Assembly: GCA_951804985.1 (NCBI GenBank)
Contig: OX638133.1
Span: 55,457,122 to 55,521,121 of the forward strand
Reading direction: 5' to 3'
DNA length: 64,000 bases
Source: Dryomyza anilis
Lineage: Eukaryota > Arthropoda > Insecta > Diptera > Dryomyzidae
The notes beneath the pieces are model-generated. The model worked only from the letters and a program-made list of their open reading frames with translations. It was not told the DNA's origin and did no database searches. A program made the position numbers and the translations under genes. Below, piece by piece: positions 1-14,011 of the stretch (position 1 is its first letter; each line of letters opens with the position of its first letter).

Positions 1-2482
1 ACAACGGTTCTTGAGAAATCACGTCTCAATCTTAAATTGCTCTTAACTCCGTAAATACGCGCCGTAGAGTCCTCATATGGCACATTTTGTAATCTATTTT
101 TGACCTTTAAATTCCAATATAAATCATTATAATCGGCGCAAGGGTTCTTGAGAAATCACATCTCAAATTTAAAATGCTCCTATAAATACGCGCCGTAGAG
201 GCCTCAAAGTTGGCCCATTTTGTAATATATTTTTTCACTTGTAATTCCAATATAAATCATTATAATTGCAAGGGCGCAAAGGTTCTAGAGAAATCACGTC
301 TTTAAAATGCTCCTATAAATACGCGCCGTATTTATAGGAAATACTTAAAATGCTCTTAACTCCGTAAATACGCGCCTTAGAGGCCTCAAAGCTGGCACAT
401 TTTGTAACCTATTTTTCTCTTTTTATTCCAATGTAAATCATTATAATCGGCGCAAGGGTTCTTGAGAAATCACGTCTCGAACTTAAAATTTGTAATTTCT
501 TTTTGCACTTTTAATTCCAATATAAATCATTATAATCGGCGCAAGGGTTCTCGAGAAATCACGTCTCAAACTTAAAATGCTCTTAACTCCGTAAATACGC
601 GCCGTAGAGGCCTCAAAGTTGGTATATTTTGTAACCTATTTTTCCCTTTTAATTCCAATATAAATCATTATAATCGGCATATGGGTTCTTGAGAAATCAC
701 GTCTCAAACTTAAAATTTGTAATTTCTTTTTGCACTTTTAATTCCAATATAAATCATTATAATCGGCGCAAGGTTCTTGAGAAATCACGTCTTAAATTTA
801 AAATGCTCAGAACTCCGTAAATACGAGTCGTAGAGGCCTCAAAGTTAGCACATTTTGTAATCTATTTTTGCAGTTGTAATTCCAAAATAAATTATAATAA
901 TTGACGCAAGGGTTCTTGAGAAATCACGTCTCAAACTTAAAATGATCATAACTCCGTAAATACGCAACGTAGAGGCCTCAAAGTTGGGACATTTTTTTAT
1001 CTATTTTTGCCTGTTAATTCCAATATAACTCATTGTAATCGGCGCAAGACTTCTTGAGAAATCACGTCTCAAACTTCAAATTTTTAATTCTTTTTGCACT
1101 TTTAATTCCAATATAAATCATTATAATCGGCGCAAGGGTTCTTGAGAAATCACATCTCAAATTTAAAATGCTCCTATAAATACGCGCCGTAGAGTCCTCA
1201 AAGTTGGCACATTTTGTAATCTATTTTTGACCTTTAAATTCCAATATAAATCATTATAATCGGCGCAAGGGTTCTTGAGAAATCACATCTCAAATTTAAA
1301 ATGCTCCTATAAATACGCGTCGTAGAGGCCTCAAAGTTAGTTTGTAATCTATTTTTGCTTTTGTAATTCCAATATAAATTATTATAACTGAAGCAAAGTT
1401 TCTTGAGAAATCACGTCTCAAACTTTAAATTTGCAATCTATTTTTGCCCTTTTAATTCCATTATAAATCATTATAATCGTCACAAGGGTTCTTGAAAAAT
1501 CACGTCTCAAACTTAAAATGCTCTTAACTCCGTAAATACGCGCCGTGGAGTCCTCAACGTTGGCACATTTTGTAATCTATATTTGGCCTCTATATTCCAA
1601 TATAAATCATTATAATCGACATAAGGCTTCCTGAGAAATCACGTCTTAAACTTAAAATGCTCTTAACTCCGTAAATACGCGTCGTAGAGGCCACAAAGTT
1701 GGCCCATTTTGTAACTTATTTTTTCCTTTTTAATTCCAATATAAATTATAATAATCGTCACAAGGGTTCTTGAGAAATCACGTCTCAAACTTGAAATTTT
1801 TAATTCTTTTTGCACTTTTAATTCCAATATAAATCATTATAATCGTCGCAAGGGTTCTTGAGAAATCACATCTCAAATTTAAAATGCTCCTATAAATACG
1901 CGCCTTAGAGGCCTCAAAGCTTGCACATTTTGTAAGCTATTTTTGGCTTTTAAATTCCAATATAAATCATTATAATCGACACAAAAGTTTTTGAGAAATC
2001 ACGTCTCAAACTTAAAATGCTCTTAACTCCATAAATACGCGTCGTAGAGGCCTCAAAGTTAGCACATTTTGTAATCTATTTTTTCCCATTTAATTCTACT
2101 ATAAATCATTATAATCGGGTTCACGAGAAATCACGTCTCAAACTTAAAATGCTCTTAACTCCGTAAATACGCGTCGTAGAGGCCTCAAAGTTAGCACATT
2201 TTGTAATCTATTTTTGCCTTTGTTATTCCAATATAAATCATTATAATCGGCGCAAGATTTCTTGAGAAATCACGTCTCAAATTTAAAATGCTCAGAACTC
2301 CGTAAATACGCGCCGTAGAGGCCTCAAAGTTGGCATATTTTGTAGTAACCTATTTTTTCCCTTTTAATTCCAATATAAATCATTATAATCGGCACATGGG
2401 TTCTTGAGAAATCACGTCTCAAACTTTAAATTTGCAATCTATTTTTGCCCTTTTAATTCCAATATAAATGATTATAATCGTC
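1..2482 (+). repeat. Left-end satellite module, copy 1
   Basis: Mixed L and S units plus one palindrome unit. The first 0.55 kb is repeated at 2483 (offset 2482), and about 780-1320 is repeated at about 3560-4100 (offset 2777, marked by a TTGGGACATTTTTTTATC variant). The change of offset shows that about 0.3 kb was gained or lost between the two matches. Nothing other than satellite was seen. Confidence 0.8.
312..338. repeat. Perfect 12-bp-arm palindrome inside a snap-back unit
   Basis: The arms are CCTATAAATACG and CGTATTTATAGG with a CGC loop. The left arm is ordinary L sequence. The right arm is its reverse complement and is followed by GAAATACTTAAAATGCTC, which re-enters a second L unit. 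The structure therefore looks like a short snap-back inverted duplication inside an L unit. It usually sits after a TCTTTAAAATG junction and before a CGCGCCTTAGAGG box B subtype. Confidence 0.9.
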
Positions 2483-2793
2483 ACAACGGTTCTTGAGAAA
2501 TCACGTCTCAAACTTAAATTGCTCTTAACTCCGTAAATACGCGCCGTAGAGTCCTCAAATGGCACATTTTGTAATATATTTTTGACCTTTAAATTCCAAT
2601 ATAAATCATTATAATCGGCGCAAGGGTTCTTGAGAAATCACATCTCAAATTTAAAATGCTCCTATAAATACGCGCCGTAGAGGCCTCAAAGTTGGCCCAT
2701 TTTGTAATATATTTTTTCACTTGTAATTCCAATATAAATCATTATAATTGCAAGGGCGCAAAGGTTCTTGAGAAATCACGTCTTTAAAATGCT

Positions 2794-2820
2794 CCGATAA
2801 ATACGCGCCGTATTTATAGG
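2794..2820. repeat. Snap-back palindrome, one arm mutated
   Basis: Same structure as at 312, with left arm CCGATAAATACG (one mismatch to CGTATTTATAGG). It lies 2482 bp after the first copy, inside the duplicated left-end module. Confidence 0.85.
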
Positions 2821-4215
2821 AAATACTTAAAATGCTCTTAACTCCGTAAATACGCGCCTAAGAGGCCTCAAAGCTGGCACATTTTGTTACCTATTTTTCT
2901 CTTTTTATTCCAATGTAAATCATTATAATCGGCGCAAGGGTTCTTGAGAAATCACGTCTCGAACTTAAAATTTGTAATTTCTTTTTGCACTTTTAATTCC
3001 AATATAAATCATTATAATCGGCGCAAGGGTTTTTGAGAAATCACGTCTCAAACTTCAAATTTTTAATTCTTTTTGCACTTTTAATTCCAATATAAATCAT
3101 TATACTCGGCGCAAGGGTTCTTGAGAAATCACATCTCAAATTTAAAATGCTCCTATAAATACGCGCCGTAGAGGCCTCAAAGTTGGCACATTTTGTATTC
3201 CAATATAAATCATTATAATCGGCATATGGGTTCTTGAGAAATCACGTCTCAAACTTAAATTGCTCTTAACTCCGTAAATACGCGTCGTAGAGCCCTCAAA
3301 GTTAGCACATTTTGTAATCTATTTTTGCCTTTGTAATTCCAATATAAATTATTATAATTGACGCAAGGGTTCTTGAGAAATCACGTCTCAAACTTAAAAT
3401 TTGCAATCTATTTTTGGTCTTTTAATTCCAATATAAATGATTATAATGCTCCTATTAATACGCGCCGTAGAGGCCTCAAAGTTGGCACATTTTGTAATCT
3501 ATTTTTGGCCTTTAAATTCAAAAAATAAATCATTATAATCGGCATATGGGTTCTTGAGAAATCACGTCTCAAATTTAAAATGCTCAGAACTCCGTAAATA
3601 CGAGTCGTAGAGGCCTCAAAGTTAGCACATTTTGTAATCTATTTTTGCCTTTGTAATTACAAAACAAATTATAATAATTGACGCAAGGGTTCTTGAGAAA
3701 TCACGTCTCAAACTTAAAATGCTCATAACTCCGTAAATACGCGTCGTAGAGGCCTCAAAGTTGGGACATTTTTTTATCTATTTTTGCCTTTTAATTCCAA
3801 TATAACTCATTGTAATCGGCGCAAGACTTCTTGAGAAATCACGTCTCAAACTTCAAATTTTTAATTCTTTTTGCACTTTTAATTCCAATATAAATCATTA
3901 TAATCGGCGCAAGGGTTCTTGAGAAATCACATCTCAAATTTAAAATGCTCCTATAAATACGCGCCGTAGAGTCCTCAAAGTTGGCACATTTTGTAATCTA
4001 TTTTTGACCTTTAAATTCCAATATAAATCATTATAATCGGCGCAAGGGTTCTTAAGAAATCACATCTCAAATTTAAAATGCTCCTATAAATACGCGCCGT
4101 AGAGTCCTCAAAGTTGGCACATTTCGTAACCTATTTTTTCCCTTTTAATTATAATATAAATCATTATAATCGCAAGGGCGCAAACGTTCTTGAGAAATCA
4201 CGTCTTTAAAATGCT

Positions 4216-4242
4216 CCTATAAATACGCGCCGTATTTATAGG
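4216..4242. repeat. Perfect snap-back palindrome
   Basis: Arms CCTATAAATACG and CGTATTTATAGG around CGC. The downstream join reads GAAATGCTTAAAATG instead of GAAATACTTAAAATG, which separates two lineages of the palindrome. Confidence 0.88.
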
Positions 4243-4612
4243 AAATGCTTAAAATGCTCTTAACTCCGTAAATACGCGCCTTAGAGGCCTCAAAGCTGGC
4301 ACATTTTGTAACCTATTTTTCTCTTTTAATTCCAATGTAAATCATTATAATCGACGCAAGGGTTCTTGAGAAATCACGTCTCAAACTTCAAATTTTTAAT
4401 TCTTTTTGCAGTTTTAATTACAATATAAATCATTATAATCGGCGCAAGGATTCTTGAGAAATCACATCTCAAATTTAAAATGCTCCTATAAATACGCGCC
4501 GTAGAGGCCTCAAAGTTGGCCCATTTTGTAACTTATTTTTTCCCTTTTAATTCCAATATAAATCATTATAATCGACGCAAGGGTTCTTGAGAAATCACGT
4601 CTTTAAAATGCT

Positions 4613-4639
4613 CCTATAAATACGCGCCGTATCTATAGG
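4613..4639. repeat. Snap-back palindrome, one arm mutated
   Basis: The right arm reads CGTATCTATAGG, one mismatch to the left arm. It lies about 0.4 kb after the previous palindrome. Confidence 0.82.
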
Positions 4640-5210
4640 AAATACTTAAAATGCTCTTAACTCCGTAAATACGCGCCTTAGAGGCCTCAAAGCTGGCACA
4701 TTTTGTAACCTATTTTTCTCTTTTAATTCCAATGTAAATCATTATAATCGGCGCAAGGGTTCTTGAAAAATCACGTCTCGAACTTAAAATTTGTAATTTC
4801 TTTTTGCACTTTTAATTCCAATATAAATCATTATAATCGGCGCAAGGGTTCTTGAGAAATCACGTCTCAAACTTCAAATTTTTAATTCTTTTTGCACTTT
4901 TAATCCCAATATAAATCATTATACTCGGCGCAAGGGTTCTTGAGAAATCACATCTCAAATTTAAAATGCTCCTATAAATACGCGCCGTAGAGGCCTCAAA
5001 GTTGGCACATTTTGTATTCCAATATAAATCATTATAATCGGCATATGGGTTCTTGAGAAATCACGTCTCAAACTTAAAATTTGTAATCTATTTTTGCCCT
5101 TTTAATTCCAATATAAATGATTATAATCGTCACAACGGTTCTTGAGAAATCACGTCTCAAACTTAAATTGCTCTTAACTCCGTAAATACGCGTCGTAGAG
5201 GCCGCAAGAT

Positions 5211-6770
5211 TTCTTGAGAAATCACGTCTCAAATTTAAAATGCTCTTAACTCCGTAAATACGAGTGGTAGAGGCCTCAAAGTTGGAACATTTTTTTATCT
5301 ATTTATGCCTTTTTAATTCCAATATAAATACGCGCCGTAGAGGCCTCAAAACTGGCACATTTTGTAAGCTATTGGCTTTTTATTTCCAATATAAATCATT
5401 ATAATCGACACAAGGGTTTTTGAGAAATCACGTCTCAAACTTAAAATGCTCTTAACTCCGTAAATACGCGTCGTAGAGGCCTCAAAGTTAGCACATTTTG
5501 TAATCTATTTTTCCCATTTAATTCTACTATAAATCATTATAATCGGCGCAAGAGTTCATGAGAAATCACGTCTCAAACTTAAAATGCTCTTAACTCCGTA
5601 AAAATACGCGTCGTAGAGTCCTCAAAGTTAGCACATTTTGTAATCTATTTTTGCCTTTGTAATTCCAATATAAAACATTATAATTGAAGCAAGGTTTCTT
5701 GAGAAATCACGTCTCAAACTTTAAATTTGCAATCTATTTTTGCCCTTTTAATTCCATTATAAATCATTATAATCGTCACAAGGGTTCTTGAGAAATCACG
5801 TCTCCAACTTAAAATGCTCTTAACTCCGTAAATACGCGCCGTAGAGGCCTCAAAGTTGGCATATTTTGTAACCTATTTTTTCCCTTTTGCCTTTGTAATT
5901 CCAATATAAAACATTATAATTGAAGCAAGGTTTCTTGAGAAATCACGTCTCAAACTTTAAATTTGCAATCTATTTTTGCCCTTTTAATTCCATTATAAAT
6001 CATTATAATCGTCACAAGGGTTCTTGAGAAATCACGTCTCAAACTTAAAATTTGTAATCTATTTTTGCCCTTTTAATTCCAATATAAATGATTATAATCG
6101 TCACAACGGTTCTTAAGAAATCACATGTCAAATTTAAATAGCTCCTATAAATACGCGCCGTAGAGGCCTCAAAGATGGCCCATTTTGTAACTTATTTTTT
6201 CCCTTTTAATTCCAATATAAATCATTATAATCGACGCAAGGGTTCTTGAGAAATCACGTCGCAAACTTAAAATTTGTAATTTCTTTTTGCACTTTTAATT
6301 CCAATATAAATCATTATAACCGGCGCAAAGGTTCTTGAGAAATCATGGCTCAAATTTAAAATGCTCCTATAAATACGCGCCGTAGAGGCATCAAAGTTGG
6401 CACATTTTGTAGTCTATTTTTGGCCTTTAAATTCCAATATAAATCATTATAATCGGCATATGGGTTCTTGAGAAATCACGTCTCAAACTTAAAATTTTTA
6501 ATCTATTTTTGCCCTTTTAATTCCAATATAAATGATTATAATCGTCACAACGGTTCTTGAGAAACCACGTTTCAAACTTAAAATGCTCATAACTCCGTAA
6601 ATACGCATCGTAGAGGCCTCAAAGTTGGAACATTTTTTTTATCTATTTTTGCCTTTTGATTCCAATATAACTCATTGTAATCGGTGCAAGACTTCTTGAG
6701 AAATCACGTCTCAAACTTAAAATTTTTAATTCTTTTTGCACTTTTAATTCCAATATAAATCATTATAATC
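5211..6770 (+). repeat. Satellite with an internal 236-bp tandem duplication
   Basis: TGCCTTTGTAATTCCAATAT with the ATAAAACATT variant occurs at 5652 and again at 5888, 236 bp apart. The same pair recurs at 10825 and 11061, so the block was copied 5173 bp downstream after the local duplication. The rest is ordinary L and S units. Confidence 0.75.
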
Positions 6771-7680
6771 GGCGCAAGGTTCTTGAGAAATCACATCTCA
6801 AATTTAAAATGCTCCTATAAATACGCGCCGTAGAGTTCTCAAAGTTGGCACATTTCGTAACCTATTTTTTCCCTTTTAATTCCAATATAAATCATTATAA
6901 AATTTGTAATTTCTTTTTGCACTTTTAATTCCAATATAAATCATTATAATCGGCGCAAGGGTTCTTGAGAAATCACGTCTCGAACTTAAAATTTTTAATT
7001 CTTTTTGCACTTTTAATTCCAATATAAATCATTATAATCGGCGCAAGGGTTCTTGAGAAATCACATATCAAATTTAAAATGCTCCTATAAATACGCGCCG
7101 TAGAGGCCTCAAAGTTGGCCCATTTTGTAACTTATTTTTTCCCTTTTAATTATAAATCATTATAATTCATTATAATCGGCACATGGGTTCTTGAGAAATC
7201 ACGTCTCAAACTTAAAATTTGTAATTTCTTTTAGCACTTTTAATTCCAATATAAATCATTATAATCGGCGCAAGGTTCTTGAGAAATCACATCTCAAATT
7301 TAAAATGCTCCTATAAATACGCGCTGTAGAGTTCTCAAAGTTGGCACATTTCGTAACCTATTTTTTCCCTTTTAATTCCAATATAAATCATTATAAAATT
7401 TGTAATTTCTTTTTGCACTTTTAATTCCAATATAAATCATTATAATCGGCGCAAGGGTTCTTGAGAAATCACGTCTCGAACTTAAAATTTTTAATTCTTT
7501 TTGCACTTTTAATTCCAATATAAATCATTATAATCGGCGCAAGGGTTCTTGAGAAATCACATATCAAATTTAAAATGCTCCTATAAATACGCGCCGTAGA
7601 GGCCTCAAAGTTGGCCCATTTTGTAACTTATTTTTTCCCTTTAAATTCCAATATAAATCATTATAATCGACGCAAGGTTC
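6771..7680 (+). repeat. Tandem 496-bp satellite duplication
   Basis: The segment starting GGCGCAAGGTTCTTGAGAAA at 6771 recurs at 7267. A rare junction AATCATTATAAAATTTGTAA near 6890 is repeated 496 bp later, which shows true duplication and not mere unit similarity. The two copies differ by only a few bases. Confidence 0.8.
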
Positions 7681-10600
7681 TTGAGGAATCACGTCTCAAA
7701 CTTAAAATTTGTAATTTCTTTTTGCACTTTTAATTCCAATATAAATCAATATAACCGGCGCAAAGGTTTTTGAGAAATCACGGCTCAAATTTAAAATGCT
7801 CCTATAAATACGCGCTGTAGAGGCCTCAAAGTTGGCACATTTTGTATTCCAATATAAACCATTATAATCGGCATATGGGTTCTTGAGAAATCACGTCTCA
7901 AACTTAAAATTTGTAATCTATTTTTGCCCTTTTAATTCCAATATAAATGATTATAATCGTAACAACGGTTCTTGAGAAATCACGTCTCAAACTTAAATTG
8001 CTCTTAACTCCGTAAAAACGCGTCGTAGAGGCCTCAAAGTTAGCACATTTTGTAATATATTTTTGCCTTTGTAATTCCAATATAAATTATTATAATTGGC
8101 GCAAGGGTTCTTGAGAAATCACGTCTCAAACTTAAAATTTGCAATCTATTTTTGGTCTTTTAATTCCAATATAAATGATTATAAAGCTCCTATTAATACG
8201 CGCCGTAGAGGCCTCAATGTTGGCAGATTTTGTAATCTATTTTTGGCCTTTAAATTCAAAAAATAAATCACTATAATCGGCATATGGGTTCTTGAGAAAT
8301 CACGTCTCAAACTTAAAATACTCTTAACTCCGTAAATACGAGTCGTAGAGGCCACAAAGTTAGCACATTTTGTAATCTAAGTTTTCCTATTTAATTCTAC
8401 TATAAATCATTATAATCGGCGCAACGGTTCATGAGAAATCACGTCTCAAACTTAAAATGCTCTTAACTCCGTAAAAATACGCGCCTTAGAGGCCTCAAAG
8501 TTGGCATATTTTGTAACCTATTTTTTCCCTTTTAATTCCAATATAAATCATTATAATCGGCACATGTGTTCTTGAGAAATCACGTCTCAAACTTCAAATT
8601 TGTAATTTCTTTTTGCACTTTTAATTCCAATATAAATCATTATAATCGGCGCAAGGGTCTTGAGAAATCACGTTTCAAATTTAAAATGCTCAGAACTCCG
8701 TAAATACGCGTCGTAGAGGCCTCAAAGTTAGCACATTTTGTAATCTATTTTTGCCTTTGTAATTCTAATATAAATTATAATAATTGACGCAAGGGTTCTT
8801 AAGAAATCACGTCTCAAACTTAAAATGCTCATAACTCCGTAAATACGCGTCGTAGAGGCCTCAAAGTTGGAACATTTTTTTATCTATTTTTGCCTTTTAA
8901 TTCCAATATAAATCATTATAATCGGCGCAAGGGTTCTTGAGAAATCACATCTCAAATTTAAAATGCTCCTATAAATGCGCGCCGTAGAGTCCTCAAAGTT
9001 GGCACATTTCGTAACCTATTTTTTCCCTTTTAATTCCAATATAAAACATTATAATCGCAAGGGCGCAAACGTTCTTGAGAAAACACGTCTTTAAAATGCT
9101 CCTATAAATACGCGCCGTATTTATAGGAAATGCTTAAAATGCTCTTAATTCCGTAAATACGCCTTAGAGGCCTCAAAGCTGGCACATTTTGTAACCTATT
9201 TTTCTCTTTTAATTCCAATGTAAATCATTATAATCGGCGCAAGGGTTCTTGAGAAATCACGTCTCGAATTTAAAATTTGTAATTTCTTTTTGCACTTTTA
9301 ATTCCAATATAAATCATTATAATCGACGCAAGGGTTCTTGAGAAATCACGTCTCAAACTTAAAATTTGTAATTTCTTTTTGCACTTTTAATTCCAATATA
9401 AATCATTATAATCGTCACAAGGGTTCTTAAGAAATCACGTCTCAAACTTAAAATGCTCTTAACTCCGTAAATACGCGCCGTAGAGTCCTCAACGTTGGCA
9501 CATTTTGTAATCTATATTTGGCCTTTAAATTCCAATATAAATCATTATAATCGACATAAGGCTTCCTGAGAAATCACGTCTTTAACTTAAAATGCTCTTA
9601 ACTCCGTAAATACGCGTCGTAGAGACCACAACGTTGGCTCATTTTGTAACTTATTTTTTCCCTTTTAATTCCAATATAAATCATTACAATCGGCGCAAGG
9701 GTTCTTGAGAAATCACGTCTCAAACTTAAAATTTGTAATTTATTTTTGCACTTTTAATTCCAATATAAATTATTATAATCGGCGCAAGGGTTCTTGAGAA
9801 ATCACATCTCAAATTTAAAATGCTCCTATAAATACGCGCCGTAGAGACCTCAAAGCTGGCACATTTTGTAAGCTATTTTTGGCTTTTAAATTCCAATATA
9901 AATCATTATAATCGACACGAGGGTTCTTGAGAAATCACGTCTCAAACTCAAAATTTGTAATCTATTTTTTAATTTAATTCCATTATAAATTATTATAATC
10001 GTCACAAGGGTTCTTGAGAAATCACGTCTCAAACTTGAAATTTTTAATTCTTTTTGCACTTTTAATTCCAATATAAATCATTGTAATCGTCGCAAGGGTT
10101 CTTGAGAAATCACATCTCAAATTTAAAATGCTCCTATAAATACGCGCAAAACTGGCACATTTTGTAAGCTATTTTTGGCTTTTAAATTCCAATATAAATC
10201 ATTATAATCGACACAAAAGTTTTTGAGAAATCACGTCTCAAACTTAAAATGCTCTTAACTCCGTAAATACGCGTCGTAGAGGCCTCAATGAAAGCACATT
10301 TTGTAATCTATTTTTTCCCATTTAATTCTACTATAAATCATTATAATGGGGTTCATGAGAAATCACGTCTCAAACTTAAAATGCTCTTAACTCCGTAAAT
10401 ACGCGTCGTAGAGGCCTAAAAGTTAGCACATTTTGTAATCTATTTTTGCCTTTGTTATTCCAATATAAATCATTATAATCGGCGCAAGATTTCTTGAGAA
10501 ATCACGTCTCAAATTTAAACTGCTCAGAACTCCGTAAATACGCGCCGTAGAGGCCTCAAAGTTGGCATATTTTGTAGTAACCTATTTTTTCCCTTTTAAT

Positions 10601-10800
10601 TCCAATATAAATCATTATAATCGGCACATGGGTTCTTGAGAAATCACGTCTCAAACTTAAAATTTTTAATCTATTTTTGCTCTTTTAATTCCAATATAAA
10701 TGATTATAATCGTCACAACGGTTCTTGAGAAATCACGTCTCAAACTTAAATTGCTCTTAACTCCGTAAATACGCGCCGTAGAGGCCTCAAAGTTGGCATA
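7681..10800 (+). repeat. Mixed satellite segment, no gene
   Basis: L, S and M units with one palindrome unit at 9101. The stretch about 9900-10560 resembles about 1760-2330: the marker ACACAAAAGTTTTTGAGAAA lies at 1979 and 10211, offset 8232. Minus-strand open frames here are short and made of satellite sequence. Confidence 0.72.
9101..9127. repeat. Perfect snap-back palindrome
   Basis: Perfect 12-bp arms around CGC, preceded by the compact GCAAGGGCGCAAACGTTC join that is typical of this unit type. Confidence 0.88.
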
Positions 10801-11493
10801 TTTTGTAATCTATTTTTTCCGTTTTGCCTTTGTAATTCCAATATAAAACATTATAATTGAAGCAAGGTTTCTTGAGAAATCACGTCTCAAACTTTAAATT
10901 TGCAATCTATTTTTGCCCTTTTAATTCCATTATAAATCATTATAATCGTCACAAGGGTTCTTGAGAAATCACGTCTCCAACTAAAAATGCTCTTAACTCC
11001 GTAAATACGCGCCGTAGAGGCCTCAAAGTTGGCATATTTTGTAACCTATTTTTTCCCTTTTGCCTTTGTAATTCCAATATAAAACATTATAATTGAAGCA
11101 AGGTTTCTTGAGAAATCACGTCTCAAACTTTAAATTTGCAATCTATTTTTGCCCTTTTAATTCCATTATAAATCATTATAATCGGCACATGGGTTCTTGA
11201 GAAATCACATCTCAAATTTAAAATGCTCCTATAAATACGCGCCGTAGAGTCCTCAAAGTTGGCACATTTTGTAATCTATTTTTGACCTTTAAATTCCAAT
11301 ATAAATCATTATAATCGGCGCAAGGGTTCTTGAGAAATCACATCTCAAATTTAAAATGCTCCTATAAATACGCGCCGTAGAGGCCTCAAAGTTGGCCCAT
11401 TTTGTAATATTTTTTTTCCCTTGTAATTCCAATATAAATCATTATAATTGCAAGGTCGCAAAGGTTCTTGAGAAATCACGTCTTTAAAATGCT

Positions 11494-11520
11494 CCTATAA
11501 ATACGCGCCGTATTTATAGG
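11494..11520. repeat. Perfect snap-back palindrome
   Basis: Perfect arms around CGC. The flanks match those of the copies at 312 and 2794, so it belongs to the same ancestral block. Confidence 0.88.
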
Positions 11521-11996
11521 AAATACTTAAAATGCTCTTAACTCCGTAAATACGCGCCTTAGAGGCCTGAAAGCTGGCACATTTTGTAACCTATTTTTCT
11601 CTTTTTATTCCAATGTAAATCATTATAATCGGCGCAAGGGTCCTTGAGAAATCACGTCTCGAACTTAAAATTTGTAATTTTTTTTTGCACTTTTAATTCC
11701 AATATAAATCATTATAATCGGCGCAAGGGTTCTTGAGAAATCACCTCTCAAATTTAAAATGCTCCTATAAATACGCGTCGTAGAGGCCTCAAAGTTGGGC
11801 CATTTTGTAACTTATTTTTTCCCTTTTAATTCCAATATAAATCATTATAATCGACGCAAGGGTTCTTGAGAAATCACGTCTCAAACTTAAAATTTGTAAT
11901 TTCTTTTTGCACTTTTAATTCCAATATAAATCATTATAACCGGCGCAAAGGTTCTTGAGAAATCATGGCTCAAATTTAAAATGCTCCTATAAATAC

Positions 11997-12018
11997 CTTG
12001 TAATTCCCTTGTAATTCC
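11997..12018 (+). repeat. 11-bp direct tandem duplication (CTTGTAATTCC x2)
   Basis: CTTGTAATTCC occurs twice in a row where a unit was cut at AAATAC and rejoined to the end of another unit. It is a small junction scar with no expected function. Confidence 0.8.
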
Positions 12019-13064
12019 AATATAAATCATTATAATTGCAAGGGCGCAAGGGTTCTTGAGAAATCACATCTCAAATTTAAAATGCTCCTATAAATACGCG
12101 CCGTAGAGGCCTCAAAGTTGGCACATTTTGTATTCCAATATAAATCATTATAATCGGCATATGGGTTCTTGAGAAATCACGTCTCAAACTTAAAATTTGT
12201 AATCTATTTTTGCCCTTTTAATTCCAATATAAATGATTATAATCGTCACAACGGTTCTTGAGAAATCACGTCTCAAACTTAAGTTGCTCTTAACTCCGTA
12301 AATACGCGCCGTAGAGGCCTCAAAGTTAGCACATTTTGTAATCTATTTTTGCCTTTGTAATTCCAATATAAATGATTATAATCGTCACAACGGTTCTTGA
12401 GAAATCACGTCTCAAACTTAAATTGCTCTTAACTCCGTAAATACGCGCCGTAGAGGCCTCAAAGTTGGCATATTTTGTAACCTATTTTTTCCCTTTTAAT
12501 TCCAATATAAATCATTATAATCGGCACATGGGTTCTTGAGAAATCACGTCTCAAACTTAAAATTTGTAATTTCTTTTTGCACTTTTAATTCCAATATAAA
12601 TCATTATAATCGGCGCAAGGTTCTTGAGAAATCACGTCTCAAATTTAAAATGCTCAGAACTCCGTAAATACGCGTCGTAGAGGCCTCAAAGTTAGCACAT
12701 TTTGTAATCTATTTTTGCCTTTGTAATTCCAAAATAAATTATAATAATTGACGCAAGGGTTCTTGAGAAATCACGTCTCAAACTTAAAATGCTCATAACT
12801 CCGTAAATACGCGTCGTAGAGGCCTCAAAGTTGGAACATTTTTTTTATCTATTTTTGCCTTTTAATTCCAATATAAATCATTATAATCGGCGCAAGGGTT
12901 CTTGAGAATCACATCTCAAATTTTAAGTTCTCCTATAAATACGCGCGGTAGAGTCCTCAAAGTTGGCACATTTTGTAATCTATTTTTGACCTTTAAATTC
13001 CAATATAAATCATTATAATTGCAAGGGCGCAAAGGTTCTTGAGAAATCACGTCTTTAAAATGCT

Positions 13065-13091
13065 CCTATAAATACGCGCCGTATTTATAGG
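13065..13091. repeat. Perfect snap-back palindrome
   Basis: Perfect 12-bp arms around CGC, followed by the GAAATGCTTAAAATG join. Confidence 0.88.
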
Positions 13092-14011
13092 AAATGCTTA
13101 AAATGCTCTTAACTCCGTAAATACGCGCCTTAGAGGCCTCAAAGCTGGCACATTTTGTAACCTATTTTTCTCTTTTAATTCCAATGTAAATCATTATAAT
13201 CGGCGCAAGGGTTCTTGAGAAATCACGTCTCGAACTTAAAATTTGTAATTTCTTTTTGCACTTTTAATTCCAATATAAATCATTATAATCGGCGCAAGGG
13301 TTCTTGAGAAATCACGTCTCAAACATTAAATTTTTAATTCTTTTTGCACTTTTATTTACAATATAAATCATTATAATCGGCGCAAGGGTTCTTTAGAAAT
13401 CACATCTCAAATCTAAAATGCTCCTAGAGGCCTCAAAGTTGGCCCATTTTGAAATTTATTTTTTCCCTTTTAATTCCAATATAAATCATTATAATCGACG
13501 CAAGGGTTCTTGAGAAATCACGTCTCAAACTTAAAATTTATAATTTCTTTTTGCACTTTAATTCCAATATAAATCATTATAACCGGCGCAAATGTTCTTG
13601 AGAAATCATGGCTCAAATTTAAAATGCTCCTATAAATACGCGCCGTAGAGGCATCAAAGTTGGCACATTTTGTAGTCTATTTTTGGCTTTTAAATTCCAA
13701 TATAAATCATTATAATCGGCATATGGGTTCTTGAGAAATCACGTCTCAAACTTAAAATTTTTAATCTATTTTTGCTCTTTTAATTCCAATATAAATGATT
13801 ATAATCGTCACAACGGTTCTTGAGAAATCACGTCTCAAACTTAAATTGCTCTTAACTCCGTCAATACTCGTCGTAGAGGCCTCAAAGTTAGCACATTTTG
13901 TAATCTATTTTTGCCTTTGTAATTCCAATATAAATTATTATAACTGAAGCAAGGTTTCTTGAGAAATCACGTCTCAAACTTTAAATTTGCAATCTATTTT
14001 TGCCCTTTTAA

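Larger units (their letters stand above)
2483..5210 (+). repeat. Left-end satellite module, copy 2 and its extension
   Basis: Begins with the ACAACGGTTCTTGAGAAATC marker that opens the window. It carries palindrome units at 2794, 4216 and 4613 and one S+M pair near 3420. A clipped unit near 3197 (TTTTGTATTCCAATATAAAT) joins the end of one unit directly to the start of the next, and the same clip recurs near 5016, 7844 and 12128. Confidence 0.78.

Noticed and set aside
312..338. TATA-box promoter or rho-independent terminator
   Set aside because: CTATAAATA is part of nearly every L unit and the palindrome lacks a following T tract. Nothing downstream is a gene. Satellite transcription cannot be judged from sequence.
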